A stretch of 64,000 nucleotides of DNA from CAVUOA01 sp963742955 (GTDB lineage: Bacteria > Bacteroidota > Ignavibacteria > Tepidaquicellales > OLB5), in the NCBI GenBank assembly GCA_963742955.1, contig CAVUOA010000008.1:1178001-1242000 (forward strand), written 5' to 3'. Shown in pieces: positions 1 through 8,899 of this stretch. Positions within the stretch are counted from its first letter, which is position 1. The number at the start of each line of letters is the position of its first letter. The position numbers and the translations under genes are program-made. Under the pieces are notes generated by a model. It had not been told where the DNA came from. It made no database searches and saw only the letters and a list, made by a program, of their open reading frames with translations.

Positions 1-25
1 TGGAAAAAGAGGCTATTTACTGGAT

Positions 26-1046
26 TTAGGATGTATTTTTGCTCAAAATTTCTTCTGTTGGCTTAAGAAATGAGCCTTTTTCGGTAGAAAAATACAGGAG
101 GAATGGAATAATTATGAATGGTATTGCAGTAATATAATTTCTCGCCTCAAGTGTTGTATGAATTAAAAAAATAATTATAACATATGGAATAATTGTAAAT
201 GACATATACAAATATTTTGTTCTGAATTTCTTCCATCTTCCGGAAATAAAAAAGTAGAGTACAAAAAAATGCATGCCGCCAAAAAACAGTACCATGTTTC
301 TTACTACCCTGTGAGACGGATACATTACAAATGAATTTATATTATAAATATAGTTAGGACGCCAAGACAAATTAGGATTATTTTTAAATATCTCCAGCAT
401 CATTAGCCTAACAGCAATTATTACTACTGTCATGAAAACCGTATTGAATATTACCCGCTTTGTAAAAATTTCTTTGTAATTGAACAGGAGATACATTGGG
501 ATCAGAAAACCAATAGAGTCATGGTTAAATGTGCCTAATACGAAAGTAAACAAGAGAGCCCAATTATATTCTTTAATTATGAAATAATAACCGGCAAAAA
601 TAAATAATATGTTCATAAAATCAGTAAATTCAAACATGTCTGTTAATATAAAATATTGCCATGCCATCGGGAAAAGCAAAATAAAAGTAAGGTATTCATT
701 AATTTTCTTATTCTTGAAATATATATTCAGATATATTATAAAAGAACACTAATGTGAAAAAAGTAATCATTAATATCATTCCCATATATACTGTTCTATC
801 ACCGAGGAACGGGAAAATCATTTTTATAGTTTTAAATATATAAGGTATAAAGAGTCGGTACTGGTTAGGTACATTAGCTGTATACGTAAGAATGTAATAA
901 ATACCCCCCATATTATGTTCATAAAATGTCGCATTATGAAAGGTTTTATGAAAATAAATGTAGCAGAAAGCAAGAGTAGCAAGCATATAGTAAATACAGA
1001 TTTTTGTATCAGGGAAAAATTCTTTGATTCTTTGAGTCAAATTCAT
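26..1046 (-). pseudogene. Polytopic membrane protein of the polysaccharide locus, frameshifted
   Basis: Two minus-strand open frames (708-1046 and 26-679) join into one protein of about 340 residues if a single frameshift near 710 is repaired. After the stop at 708, the other frame continues with hydrophobic sequence with no gap. The product is almost entirely membrane helices with a short charged tail (FLKPTEEILSKNTS). I do not recognise the family. Its position at the downstream end of a glycosyltransferase-rich operon suggests a polysaccharide-related membrane enzyme, which is inference only. One indel in an otherwise uninterrupted protein could be a real mutation or a base-calling error. 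Confidence 0.55.
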
Positions 1047-1082
1047 AGATTTGAAATGTATTTATATTGAATTTTTTAGCAA

Positions 1083-1778
1083 TTATTTTACCGCTTTTAT
1101 TATAAATGCTCTCACAGGTGAAAGTTTTGTGGGTATTTTAAAACCAAGGTGGATTATCCATTTCCCCAATGTAACTTCATCAAGAATAATGTTTCGAAAC
1201 CCTGCCCTCTTTAGCATTTTTTCAAGAGTATGCCAGTTCCATTGGAATACCATAGGATGCTTTAACAATGAAGTAAACAGTTTGAATAATTGATATGAAA
1301 TTCGTTCTGTCGTTTCAAATACGCGGGGCAGACATGATTCCATAATAATTAGCTCTCCCCCAGGTTTTAGTACTGAGTATGTATTTTGAAATGCTTTTAA
1401 GACATTTTCTCTTGTTTGGGCAAAATTATTTCCTGCTAGGTGGTGTATCAGCATGTCCATGACAGCCTGGTCATATTCTGCATCTTTGTATTTTAAATCT
1501 ATTATATCCCCCACCCGGTACTCAATATTAGCTGCCGATTTTGGTGCATTGTTTATGAGATTTGGAGAAAGGTCAAGAGCAACAATTTTTTCTGCTTTAG
1601 ATGTATCATAATTAAAAATCCCACCGTTGCCTATATCAAAAATCCTGCCGTGCTTAATATGTTTATCTATTGCTTTTCCGTAAAGCTGCCATGAATCAAT
1701 TCCCCGTATAGTTTCATGATAGGAATCCCATTCATTAAAAAACTTTTTTGTGTTATCTTTATTATCTTTTTTACCCAA
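1083..1778 (-). CDS. Class I SAM-dependent methyltransferase
   Basis: The protein has 231 residues. Motif I is degenerate (IFDIGNGGIFNYD, about residues 46-58), followed by an acidic strand end (IVALDLSPNLI), a motif-II-like VGDIIDL and a post-motif VLKPGGELIIMES. This is the usual order of a Rossmann-fold methyltransferase. The HH in MLIHHLAG matches the HHV position of type-11 enzymes. It lies among glycosyltransferase genes, so a sugar or lipid-linked glycan is a plausible acceptor, but the substrate cannot be read from the sequence. The start ATG lies about 40 bp downstream of the stop of the neighbouring glycosyltransferase gene. Confidence 0.8.
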   Translation of the reverse strand: MGKKDNKDNTKKFFNEWDSYHETIRGIDSWQLYGKAIDKHIKHGRIFDIGNGGIFNYDTSKAEKIVALDLSPNLINNAPKSAANIEYRVGDIIDLKYKDAEYDQAVMDMLIHHLAGNNFAQTRENVLKAFQNTYSVLKPGGELIIMESCLPRVFETTERISYQLFKLFTSLLKHPMVFQWNWHTLEKMLKRAGFRNIILDEVTLGKWIIHLGFKIPTKLSPVRAFIIKAVK

Positions 1779-1817
1779 ATGCTTTTAAAGTATATTAATA
1801 ATTAATATTCTATTCGA

Positions 1818-2747
1818 TTACTTGCTTGGTGAATAAATATTATCTTTTGTCCAGATTTTTTTGATATTATACATAAGGCTTCCCCTGAACTCCTTCAAAA
1901 TCCTGACACACAGCTCTGCTATTATTCCAAGCAGGAAGATAATGAAAGCATTAAACAAAATAGTTCCCCCAGCTGACATAGCATTGGCTTTTACAATTTC
2001 AAAATAAAATAATGTGTACATGATAAAACCATATATAAGTCCCGAAGCGCCAATCACCGTAATTAGTCTTGGTATAACATTTTTTGTGCTTATCCAGATA
2101 TCAAGGTTATGTTGCAGCATAGCAAGAAGTCCCCATTTGGATTTCCCAAACTTCCTTTTTGAGTGGCGTACAGGGATTTCTATAACATCTTTAGTTAAAG
2201 AAAAAGCCGCAACCGCATTATACTTCACTATCCCATCACTTGAACGCATGCCCTCTATTACATGCTTTCTGTAGGCTTTAATTGCACATCCGATATCCTG
2301 AACATCTACTTTTGTCAGCATTGCATTAAACTTATTTGCAATCAAACCAATGAATTTCCTATATGAAGAATCAAACCGTGGTTTTCTTATTCCGCCGACA
2401 ATTGAGTAACCCTCCTCTATTTTTTCTATTAAATTGGGTATGTCCTCGGGATAATTCTGTAAATCAGCATCCATAGTTACAATGACATCACCTTTAGCAT
2501 TAGTAAAACCTGCGGAAAAAGCTGCAAGTTGTCCAAAATTATTCGCAAGCTCAATTATAATAATATCCTCTCCATTTTTCAAAAAGTCCGTCAATATCTG
2601 CATAGTCCTATCTATACTTCCGTCGTTTACAAATAATATTTCGTGTTCGTAATTATGTTCTGATATTACTTTTTTTAGCCGGAGATAAAGTTCTTCGATT
2701 GATGATTCTTCATTGTAAACCGGAATTACAAAGGATATAAACATCAC
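1818..2747 (-). CDS. GT2 glycosyltransferase, polyprenyl-phosphate sugar transferase type (DPM1/GtrB-like)
   Basis: The protein has 309 residues. The N-terminal GT-A domain shows VIPVYNEESSIEELY, FVNDGSIDRT and the metal-binding region VTMDADLQNYPEDIP. Two predicted membrane helices follow, at about residues 225-250 and 263-287. This is the architecture of enzymes that load a sugar onto undecaprenyl or dolichyl phosphate on the cytoplasmic face. The GT39-like proteins of this locus would need such lipid-linked donors, so the pairing makes sense functionally. The sugar is not predictable. The gene is intact. Confidence 0.85.
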   Translation of the reverse strand: MMFISFVIPVYNEESSIEELYLRLKKVISEHNYEHEILFVNDGSIDRTMQILTDFLKNGEDIIIIELANNFGQLAAFSAGFTNAKGDVIVTMDADLQNYPEDIPNLIEKIEEGYSIVGGIRKPRFDSSYRKFIGLIANKFNAMLTKVDVQDIGCAIKAYRKHVIEGMRSSDGIVKYNAVAAFSLTKDVIEIPVRHSKRKFGKSKWGLLAMLQHNLDIWISTKNVIPRLITVIGASGLIYGFIMYTLFYFEIVKANAMSAGGTILFNAFIIFLLGIIAELCVRILKEFRGSLMYNIKKIWTKDNIYSPSK

Positions 2748-2938
2748 TGGTTATTGTTGATGAATGCCAATTTTACGTGCATCTCCAATATACACGTAAT
2801 TTGTTAATTATTAATATTTTCATTACTATTTATTATCTGCATAAGGTGAGCACTATAATCATTAAATACAGCATCTTCTGTAAAATTAACACAAAATTTT
2901 GTTTAATGAAACAAATAATTGCAAATTGCCGTAGTCCG

Positions 2939-3652
2939 TTATTTTTTCCCTGCCAGATAGTACTGCGCGCCTAATGGGATTTTACCGAGCACGGTTTCAA
3001 TAGATCTGAATATTTTATATCTGAGCGGGAAAAAAACTATATACCTGCTTTCATTCACTATGAAGCTTGCTTCTACAAACATTTTTTTCAGGCGGTTTTT
3101 ATAAATCAGTACAGCATCCCTGTCGAATTCACACCGGCTGACCGCAAGGCGGGTTAACGGGTTCAGCGGGTTATGCTCAAATACCAGTCCCAGCCCCCCA
3201 GGCTTAACCACGCGGTACATTTCACTTACAAAGTTTTTCCAGCTCGAAGGAGGCACATGATGCATTACATTAATTGCGAAAACAATATCCATTGCATTGT
3301 CTTCAAAAGGCAGCTTAAGCCCGTCATACAAACTGTATTTTACCGAAGGATTGTAACTCATTGCTTTCTTAACAACGCCTTCTTCAACATCAACTCCGTG
3401 CAGGTTCTTGAAGAACCCTGTAAGATGGTGGTCAGTCAGCCCGATTCCGCTTCCGATATCGAGTACGTTTATTTGTTCAGGGTTATCAAAATATCTGCCT
3501 GCAATACCTGTAATCATATTTGCCTTCAGCTCGATAAAGAAATCAACATCCTGCCCGATGAAATTAATAGATGACTGAACTTCTTTCTGATAAGTCTCTA
3601 CATAATTATCAAAACTTACGTTCTTATTGTTATCTGTTTTTTGCTGTATCAC
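2939..3652 (-). CDS. Class I SAM-dependent methyltransferase (Methyltransf_11 type)
   Basis: The protein has 237 residues. Motif I is VLDIGSGIGLTDHHL, followed by the acidic LHGVDVEEGVV, then FAINVMHHVPPSSW and YRVVKPGGLGLVFEHNP. These are the SAM-binding loop and post-motif features of type-11 methyltransferases. The C-terminal third (SRCEFDRDAVLIYKNRLKKMF) is often seen in bacterial methyltransferases of polysaccharide loci. It is the second methyltransferase in the locus and shares little beyond the fold with the one at 1083-1778. About 190 bp of AT-rich DNA with no visible gene separates it from the GT2 gene downstream. Confidence 0.82.
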   Translation of the reverse strand: MIQQKTDNNKNVSFDNYVETYQKEVQSSINFIGQDVDFFIELKANMITGIAGRYFDNPEQINVLDIGSGIGLTDHHLTGFFKNLHGVDVEEGVVKKAMSYNPSVKYSLYDGLKLPFEDNAMDIVFAINVMHHVPPSSWKNFVSEMYRVVKPGGLGLVFEHNPLNPLTRLAVSRCEFDRDAVLIYKNRLKKMFVEASFIVNESRYIVFFPLRYKIFRSIETVLGKIPLGAQYYLAGKK

Positions 3653-3677
3653 TTAATATAGTCTTAGTATTTATTAT

Positions 3678-4646
3678 TTACACTTGCGGGTTATAATATA
3701 TCGGTACACACCAGTGGTTCTTTGCAACCCAGTCTGAATTGGGAAGCTCAACACTATGTTTTAATATCCTGTGGCAGGGCTCATCATAAACTTTGCCGGT
3801 TGATTTTTCTATCGGGTCAAACACAATATATTTGTAATATCCCGAAACCATGCCCTTGGGAAGAATCAGGCGGTTTGAGTATTGTACATCGAGCTTCGAC
3901 GCGTAATCATTTTTAAAATCGATTATATCTTTCAACCTGTCAGTTTCGATTGCGCCGATAGCTGCAGCAAACTCGGTAATACGGAAATTCAATCCGTGAA
4001 CAACGTAATCGAACTTGCCGTAGTTGCGGAATTTTTTAGCAAACTCAATTAAATCTTTATTTTTCGAAACCAGCATCCCGCCTTCGCCGGTTGTAATGGT
4101 TTTTGTTGCGTAGAAAGAATAAAACCCTGCATCGCCCCATTCACCGGGTTTTTTGCCGTTCCAGGATGCGCCGTGTGAATGAGCGCAGTCTTCAAGCAGA
4201 ATGATATTATTCTTTTTGCAGTACTCTGCTATCTTTTCAATATCAAAAGCAATATGCCCTCCGATATGAACAACCCAAACGGCTGCGGGTTTAAGCATTT
4301 CGGCTTTTTTTATCATGTCATCATAGCTCATGCACAGGTCTGTTTTATTGCAATCAACAAACTGTACACCCGCTCCGGAGTTGAGTATTGCAAGCGGAGT
4401 TGCCATGAATGTGTTTGAGGGGCATAAAACAGTTTTATCTTTGAGCTTAAAAAACTCCATTGCAGCAAGCGCTGCGCCTGACCAGCTTGAAAATGCAACG
4501 GACTGCAGGTTATTCCACTCACCCCATTTGGTTTCAAATAATTCCGTGTAGTAGCCTTCCGTCCATTTATTTGAAGCTACTATTTTATCGAATGCCTCGT
4601 GGATTTTAGGCAAATCTCTTTTATCAAATCCGATTGAAAAGTTCAT
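3678..4646 (-). CDS. DegT/DnrJ/EryC1/StrS-family PLP-dependent aminotransferase
   Basis: The protein has 322 residues. It has the fold-type I sugar aminotransferase signature: LLEDCAHSHGA for the cofactor-binding Asp/His region and SFYATKTITTGEGGM, whose Lys (around residue 180) forms the Schiff base with PLP. FRMTEFAAAIG-type sequence (here FRITEFAAAIGAIE) follows. Family members usually convert a keto-sugar nucleotide to an amino sugar. At 322 residues it is shorter than the usual 360-390, the shortfall being near the C-terminus (it ends NHWCVPIYYNPQV). The neighbouring epimerases could supply the keto-sugar substrate; this is inference. Confidence 0.85.
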   Translation of the reverse strand: MNFSIGFDKRDLPKIHEAFDKIVASNKWTEGYYTELFETKWGEWNNLQSVAFSSWSGAALAAMEFFKLKDKTVLCPSNTFMATPLAILNSGAGVQFVDCNKTDLCMSYDDMIKKAEMLKPAAVWVVHIGGHIAFDIEKIAEYCKKNNIILLEDCAHSHGASWNGKKPGEWGDAGFYSFYATKTITTGEGGMLVSKNKDLIEFAKKFRNYGKFDYVVHGLNFRITEFAAAIGAIETDRLKDIIDFKNDYASKLDVQYSNRLILPKGMVSGYYKYIVFDPIEKSTGKVYDEPCHRILKHSVELPNSDWVAKNHWCVPIYYNPQV

Positions 4647-4670
4647 AATATATTTTATAATTTTTTTTAT

Positions 4671-4700
4671 TCGTCCGACGACCTTGAGTCGGTGGACGGA
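4671..4700. repeat. Imperfect palindrome related to the one at 39654-39686
   Basis: The core reads CGTCC, six variable bases, then a short centre and AGTCG, two bases, GGACG. A second copy with the same skeleton lies at 39654-39686. It is in the short gap between the aminotransferase and the epimerase genes. The shared layout suggests a dispersed REP-like element. It has no adjacent T-run that would make it a terminator. Confidence 0.45.
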
Positions 4701-4709
4701 GTTTGTGCT

Positions 4710-5720
4710 CTACCCTATCAATTCTTCGCTTGAATCGAAGTAATGGTTATAATATACTTTTTGTTTCGGGTCTTTTATAACGCCCGAATCAAGCGCGCTG
4801 TATATTTCTTTCACAGCGCCATTAATTGTATTACCCACTTTAAATCCCAGCTCATCCTGTATTTTTTTAAATGATACGCGGTAATCGCGCGCATCAACAT
4901 TTGTGGTTTCGGTCTTTACGGGAATTTCTTTTCCGGTTAATTCATTGATTGCCTCTACCGTCATATCCGCAACCTGCTGTATCCGGTAATTCTGAATCTC
5001 CGAGCCGACATTGTATATTTTTCCTCTCACGAAGTCAATGTCAGATTCAAGTACTTTAATATATGAATCCGCTGCATCTTTTACATGCAGCAGCGGACGC
5101 CACTGGTTACCGCCGAATACTTTAATGTGTTTATCAGAGAAAGCTGTCATTGTCATTGTATTTACAACAAGGTCAAATCTCATTCTGTGTGAATATCCGT
5201 AGAGTGTTGACATACGCATGATAGTAGGAGCAAATGTATTATCTACAAGCTGCATTATGCTTTTTTCGGATGAGATTTTTGTTTTGGCATATAGCGAAAC
5301 CGGATTGAGCGGTGCATTTTCATCCAGCACGTCTTTGCCAACACCATAAACACTGCATGTAGATGCATAGAGAAAACGTTTTATTCCTTTCATCTTGCAT
5401 GCGGAGGCTATCATCTGTGATGCAAGATAATTTGTCTCAACGGTTTGTTCCGGTCTTTTCGCTCCTGCGGGGTCGCCTACAACAGCGGCAAGATGTATTA
5501 CACAGCCGATATTATCCATTGAATGGTTTACGGTTTCTATATTACGTATATCGCCTTCGATAATTTCAACCCTGTCATCCGCAGTAAACTTTTTAACCGA
5601 TTTTTTGCCATAGATAAAACTATCGAGTATTCTTACGGGGTAGCCGCTTTCAAGAAGCTTATCAACCAATACGGTTCCTAAAAATCCCGCTCCGCCGATA
5701 ACTAAAACTTTTTCTTTCAT
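4710..5720 (-). CDS. NAD-dependent epimerase/dehydratase (extended SDR)
   Basis: The protein has 336 residues. The N-terminal NAD-binding motif is VIGGAGFLGTVLVDKL (GxxGxxG), D35-type acidic IRILDSF follows, and the catalytic YxxxK is in SLYAKTKISSE near residue 145, preceded by the Ser/Thr of ASTCSVYG. This fits nucleotide-sugar epimerases, dehydratases and reductases. It likely acts on an NDP-sugar for the glycan made by this locus. Its stop overlaps the next gene's frame region by 4 bp (5717-5720), indicating translational coupling with the second epimerase. Confidence 0.87.
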   Translation of the reverse strand: MKEKVLVIGGAGFLGTVLVDKLLESGYPVRILDSFIYGKKSVKKFTADDRVEIIEGDIRNIETVNHSMDNIGCVIHLAAVVGDPAGAKRPEQTVETNYLASQMIASACKMKGIKRFLYASTCSVYGVGKDVLDENAPLNPVSLYAKTKISSEKSIMQLVDNTFAPTIMRMSTLYGYSHRMRFDLVVNTMTMTAFSDKHIKVFGGNQWRPLLHVKDAADSYIKVLESDIDFVRGKIYNVGSEIQNYRIQQVADMTVEAINELTGKEIPVKTETTNVDARDYRVSFKKIQDELGFKVGNTINGAVKEIYSALDSGVIKDPKQKVYYNHYFDSSEELIG

Positions 5721-6622
5721 TTCAAAATCGATTTGATATATTTTTCCATTGCCTGCCTGTAGGAATATTTCGGTTTCCAGCCGAGCAAACGCTCTGCTTT
5801 TTCAGAAGAAATAAACCTGCCTTTATAGTTTCCTTTTCTGTCTTCTGTGAATTTTATTTTTGCTTTTTTACCGAGTATATCTTCAAGGGTTCTGACAATT
5901 TCAAGAACCGTGATTTTTTCTCGTCCGTTAATATTAAAAATCCCGTTTTCAGCTTCAGGTTTTATGCAGGCAGCATTGCCTTTGGCAAGGTCATGAACAT
6001 ATATAAACTGTCTGGTTTGGCTTCCGTCACCGTGAATTGTTATTTCTTCTCCCGTCAATATCTTATTGATAAATATAGGAGTTACAGTAGCTTCGCGGGC
6101 TCTTTCGCCAAAAGGAATACCGAAACGCATAATTGTATAATTAACTCCGTAAAGAGTTTTATAATTTTTACAGAAAAGCTCAGCAGCAATCTTTGCAGAA
6201 GTGTAAAGGTGGTCCGGGTTCTGTGCATAGGGCGTTTCTTCGGTAATGAAATCTTTATCATCGCCTTCGATGCTGCCGTAAACCCATTCAGTCGATGCCA
6301 GCAGAACGCGCTTTACGTTATTTCTTCTTGCGCTTTCAAGAACATTCAGTGTGTTATGTGATGTATTAATATTTGAATACAGCGGGTTATCGAAAAATTT
6401 ATTTACGTTTGCTTCAGCAGCGAGGTGGTAAATGAAATCAAAGCCTTTTGATTCCGATACCAGCTGTTCGAGGTTCCCGGTATCTGCAATAACAGAACTG
6501 CATTTCTGATTATACCGCGGGGCTTCTTTATCATAAATTAAAACTTCGTGTTTTTGTTCCAGTAAAACATCAACAAGATTAGAGCCAATGAAGCCGGAAC
6601 CTCCGGTAACTAAAATTTTCAT
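5717..6622 (-). CDS. NAD-dependent epimerase/dehydratase (extended SDR)
   Basis: The protein has 301 residues. VTGGSGFIGSNLVDVL is the nucleotide-binding loop and YTSAKIAAELFCK carries the catalytic Tyr and Lys at about residue 140, with the upstream ASTEWVYGS supplying the Ser/Thr. Length and motif order fit UDP-glucose 4-epimerase or dTDP-glucose dehydratase-like enzymes. It overlaps both neighbours by 4 bp (5717-5720 and 6619-6622), so three genes form a tightly coupled unit: GT4, epimerase, epimerase. Exact substrate unknown. Confidence 0.87.
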   Translation of the reverse strand: MKILVTGGSGFIGSNLVDVLLEQKHEVLIYDKEAPRYNQKCSSVIADTGNLEQLVSESKGFDFIYHLAAEANVNKFFDNPLYSNINTSHNTLNVLESARRNNVKRVLLASTEWVYGSIEGDDKDFITEETPYAQNPDHLYTSAKIAAELFCKNYKTLYGVNYTIMRFGIPFGERAREATVTPIFINKILTGEEITIHGDGSQTRQFIYVHDLAKGNAACIKPEAENGIFNINGREKITVLEIVRTLEDILGKKAKIKFTEDRKGNYKGRFISSEKAERLLGWKPKYSYRQAMEKYIKSILK

Positions 6623-7689
6623 AAAGTTTCGTTCTTTAAGTTATTAATATATGCGCCGCAGAGACTTCTCATGGAGAACTTACTAAAAATTTCATTCTTA
6701 ATATACTCTTTCATTTGGGTTAATATTTCCGGTTTTTTTGCAATCATTTCCATTTTATCCGCAAGCTCTTCGGCAGAGTCAAACAGGAAGCCTGATTTCC
6801 CGTCATCGACATATTCCTCAAACCCCTCAAGCCTGCTGCAAAGAGAAGGAACCAGCTCGTTATATCCTATTAACAAAGGACCGCACTGCGTAACCTGTTT
6901 ATAAGGGAGAATAAGCACATCATTTTCGCAGTAAATAGTATGAACTTCTTTATAAGGAATAAAACTATCTGATAAATTTGTGTTCCCGAGTTTTTTGATT
7001 CTGCCCGTTATCTCTTCCCTTTTATACTTTAGCTTCCCGAAAATATTAATTTCGAGGTTAATGTTTTTATTTTCAAGGATTTCAGCAGCATCGATTAAAG
7101 TTTCTATGCCTTTGTATGCTTCAATAGAACCAAAGAAGAAAAATTTTGTTTTATTTTCCCGGCCTGCAGGTCCGGATTTATTTCCAACATCGGTATAATA
7201 ATCAATAACGGGAAGCTGAAAGACCTTAGGCATTATGCCGTATTTTTGTTCGAACAGTTTTGCCTGCATGCGGCTTGCTGCGCTTATTTTCTTTTTGAAC
7301 AACGCAAATGTAAGCCTGAGCGATAGAACAGAATAATAATCTTTTGTTTCGGGATGGATATCCACATCATGCACCATTACAAGAATGTTCCTGAACAGAA
7401 GTTTTGCTATCAATACCTGGTATGCTGTCAGCGTATTGAACCATACTGTATCAGCTTTAATTTTTCTTACCGTAAGCAGAAAACCAAGCTCAGAAAAAAA
7501 ACTGAGGGGGTTTCTAAACCGTTTACGTTTAACAAATTTTGCATCGAATTTTTTGCACCAGTTTTCGATTTCCCCTGTAAGCTCCTTTGCCTGCATGAAA
7601 ACTGTCATATCAGTTTTTTCTTTCAGCTCTTTAACAATTGTATAGCTGTGGTCTAAATAGCTTTCACTTGTTATGTAAGCAATTTTCAT
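6619..7689 (-). CDS. GT4-family (GT-B fold) glycosyltransferase
   Basis: The protein has 356 residues with two Rossmann-like halves. The C-terminal half has KFFFFGSIEAYKGIETLIDAA, the start of the donor-binding domain, and VPSLCSRLEGFEEYVDDGKSGFLFD, which matches the acidic/glycine-rich donor-sugar region of GT4 enzymes. The N-terminal half includes MVHDVDIHPE. It probably adds one sugar to the growing lipid-linked oligosaccharide at the inner face of the inner membrane. The start at 7689 leaves a single base between it and the stop of the GT9 gene. Confidence 0.83.
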   Translation of the reverse strand: MKIAYITSESYLDHSYTIVKELKEKTDMTVFMQAKELTGEIENWCKKFDAKFVKRKRFRNPLSFFSELGFLLTVRKIKADTVWFNTLTAYQVLIAKLLFRNILVMVHDVDIHPETKDYYSVLSLRLTFALFKKKISAASRMQAKLFEQKYGIMPKVFQLPVIDYYTDVGNKSGPAGRENKTKFFFFGSIEAYKGIETLIDAAEILENKNINLEINIFGKLKYKREEITGRIKKLGNTNLSDSFIPYKEVHTIYCENDVLILPYKQVTQCGPLLIGYNELVPSLCSRLEGFEEYVDDGKSGFLFDSAEELADKMEMIAKKPEILTQMKEYIKNEIFSKFSMRSLCGAYINNLKNETL

Positions 7690-7690
7690 T

Positions 7691-8893
7691 CTATAGAAAA
7701 TAATTTATAACTTCATCCGCGCTAATTGTATTCATACAGGTTACCGTTTTGGGACATGTATTGAGATAACAAACAAGACAATCTACTTTTGTACTGAATA
7801 AAATTTTACCCTTCCCGAAAACATCAAGCTCTGTATGAGACGTTGGTCCGACAATAACAACAACATATTTATCCAAAGCTGCTGCAATATGGAACGCAAG
7901 CGAGTCGGAAGTGAAAATTTTATCAGCCAGATAAACTATACAAATAAAATCTTCTACAGTGTTTTCGCATCCAAGCGGTATAACATTATCTTTCTTATCG
8001 ACCATTGCCAGCACATCGTTATAAAAATCTGTGTCTTCCTCACCGGCAACTGCGCCTATTGCAGAACCCGGCCTATGTGCCGAGAGCTTGTTTATCAGCC
8101 CTGCATATCCTTCTTTAGTCCATTTTTTATACTGCCAGCGGTTTCCGCCGCCCAGGTTTATGAGTATAAACTCCGAATAATTATGAAGTTTGAGCTTGTT
8201 ATTTAGGTATGCCGCACGTGTTCTTTTTTCTTCGGTAATTTCCAGAACCGGTTTTGAGTCCGTATATTCAAGACCGCATATTTCATGAATAATTTTGTGA
8301 TAAGTTTTTACGTTCAGCTTCTTGAAGCTATCCTCGACTCCCATCAGGTACCACTCGTTTGCAAGTGAGTTTATGGGGTACGGTTTGCCGTTTGCAAGCG
8401 TAAACCCAAATTTTTCTTTGGCAGTAATGCTGCTCATTATTGAACAGCTCTCTTTCCCCGTATCGAGGTTGATGGCAATATCCCAATTATTTTCATTTAT
8501 ACTTTCAAGCCCGGTATCAGTATACAGATTGTCTATAAACCTATTATCTTTTAAGACCTCTGATGATTTTTTCTTTGTAATCCAGTCAATAGATGAATTG
8601 GGATATTTTTTTTTCAGTGATTGTAATATAGACGTAGTTCTAAGAACATCACCAACAGCATCAAGCTTTATTATTAGAATTTTATATTTATCCTTTTTGG
8701 GTGTCTCAACGAGAGAAGGAGCAATTGGCGGGAATTCTCCAATGTTTTCGTCTTTTTCATAGTACGAACAGTTCCCGCAGAATACACCGTGCTGCTTGTT
8801 AGCAAAGCAGGGCTTATAGCCTTCAAAATGTTTACAGTCAAAATGTATTACGGGTAATTTAGTCATTTTAACGAGTATCGTAATTCCTTCCAA
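7691..8893 (-). CDS. GT9 (heptosyltransferase-like) glycosyltransferase with N-terminal Cys motif
   Basis: The protein has 400 residues. After an N-terminal Cys-rich segment (C-x8-C-x9-C-x2-C within about residues 19-42), the GT9 core starts with ILIIKLDAVGDVLRTTSIL, the acceptor-binding loop of ADP-heptose:LPS heptosyltransferases. The donor-side region has LINLGGGNRWQYKKW and FTSDSLAFHIAAAL, and a second Cys cluster lies near the C-terminus (CLVCYLNTCPKTVTCM). The N-terminal cysteines could bind a metal; that is inference. The first in-frame start is 8893, but the Met at residue 10 (MTKLPVIHF) is an equally good start. It probably extends a core or polysaccharide. Confidence 0.83.
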   Translation of the reverse strand: MEGITILVKMTKLPVIHFDCKHFEGYKPCFANKQHGVFCGNCSYYEKDENIGEFPPIAPSLVETPKKDKYKILIIKLDAVGDVLRTTSILQSLKKKYPNSSIDWITKKKSSEVLKDNRFIDNLYTDTGLESINENNWDIAINLDTGKESCSIMSSITAKEKFGFTLANGKPYPINSLANEWYLMGVEDSFKKLNVKTYHKIIHEICGLEYTDSKPVLEITEEKRTRAAYLNNKLKLHNYSEFILINLGGGNRWQYKKWTKEGYAGLINKLSAHRPGSAIGAVAGEEDTDFYNDVLAMVDKKDNVIPLGCENTVEDFICIVYLADKIFTSDSLAFHIAAALDKYVVVIVGPTSHTELDVFGKGKILFSTKVDCLVCYLNTCPKTVTCMNTISADEVINYFL

Positions 8894-8899
8894 AAAATT

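Noticed and set aside
1051..1293. Plus-strand open frame opposite the methyltransferase gene
   Set aside because: It is a shadow of the minus-strand methyltransferase; its sequence is low-information and has no start signal.
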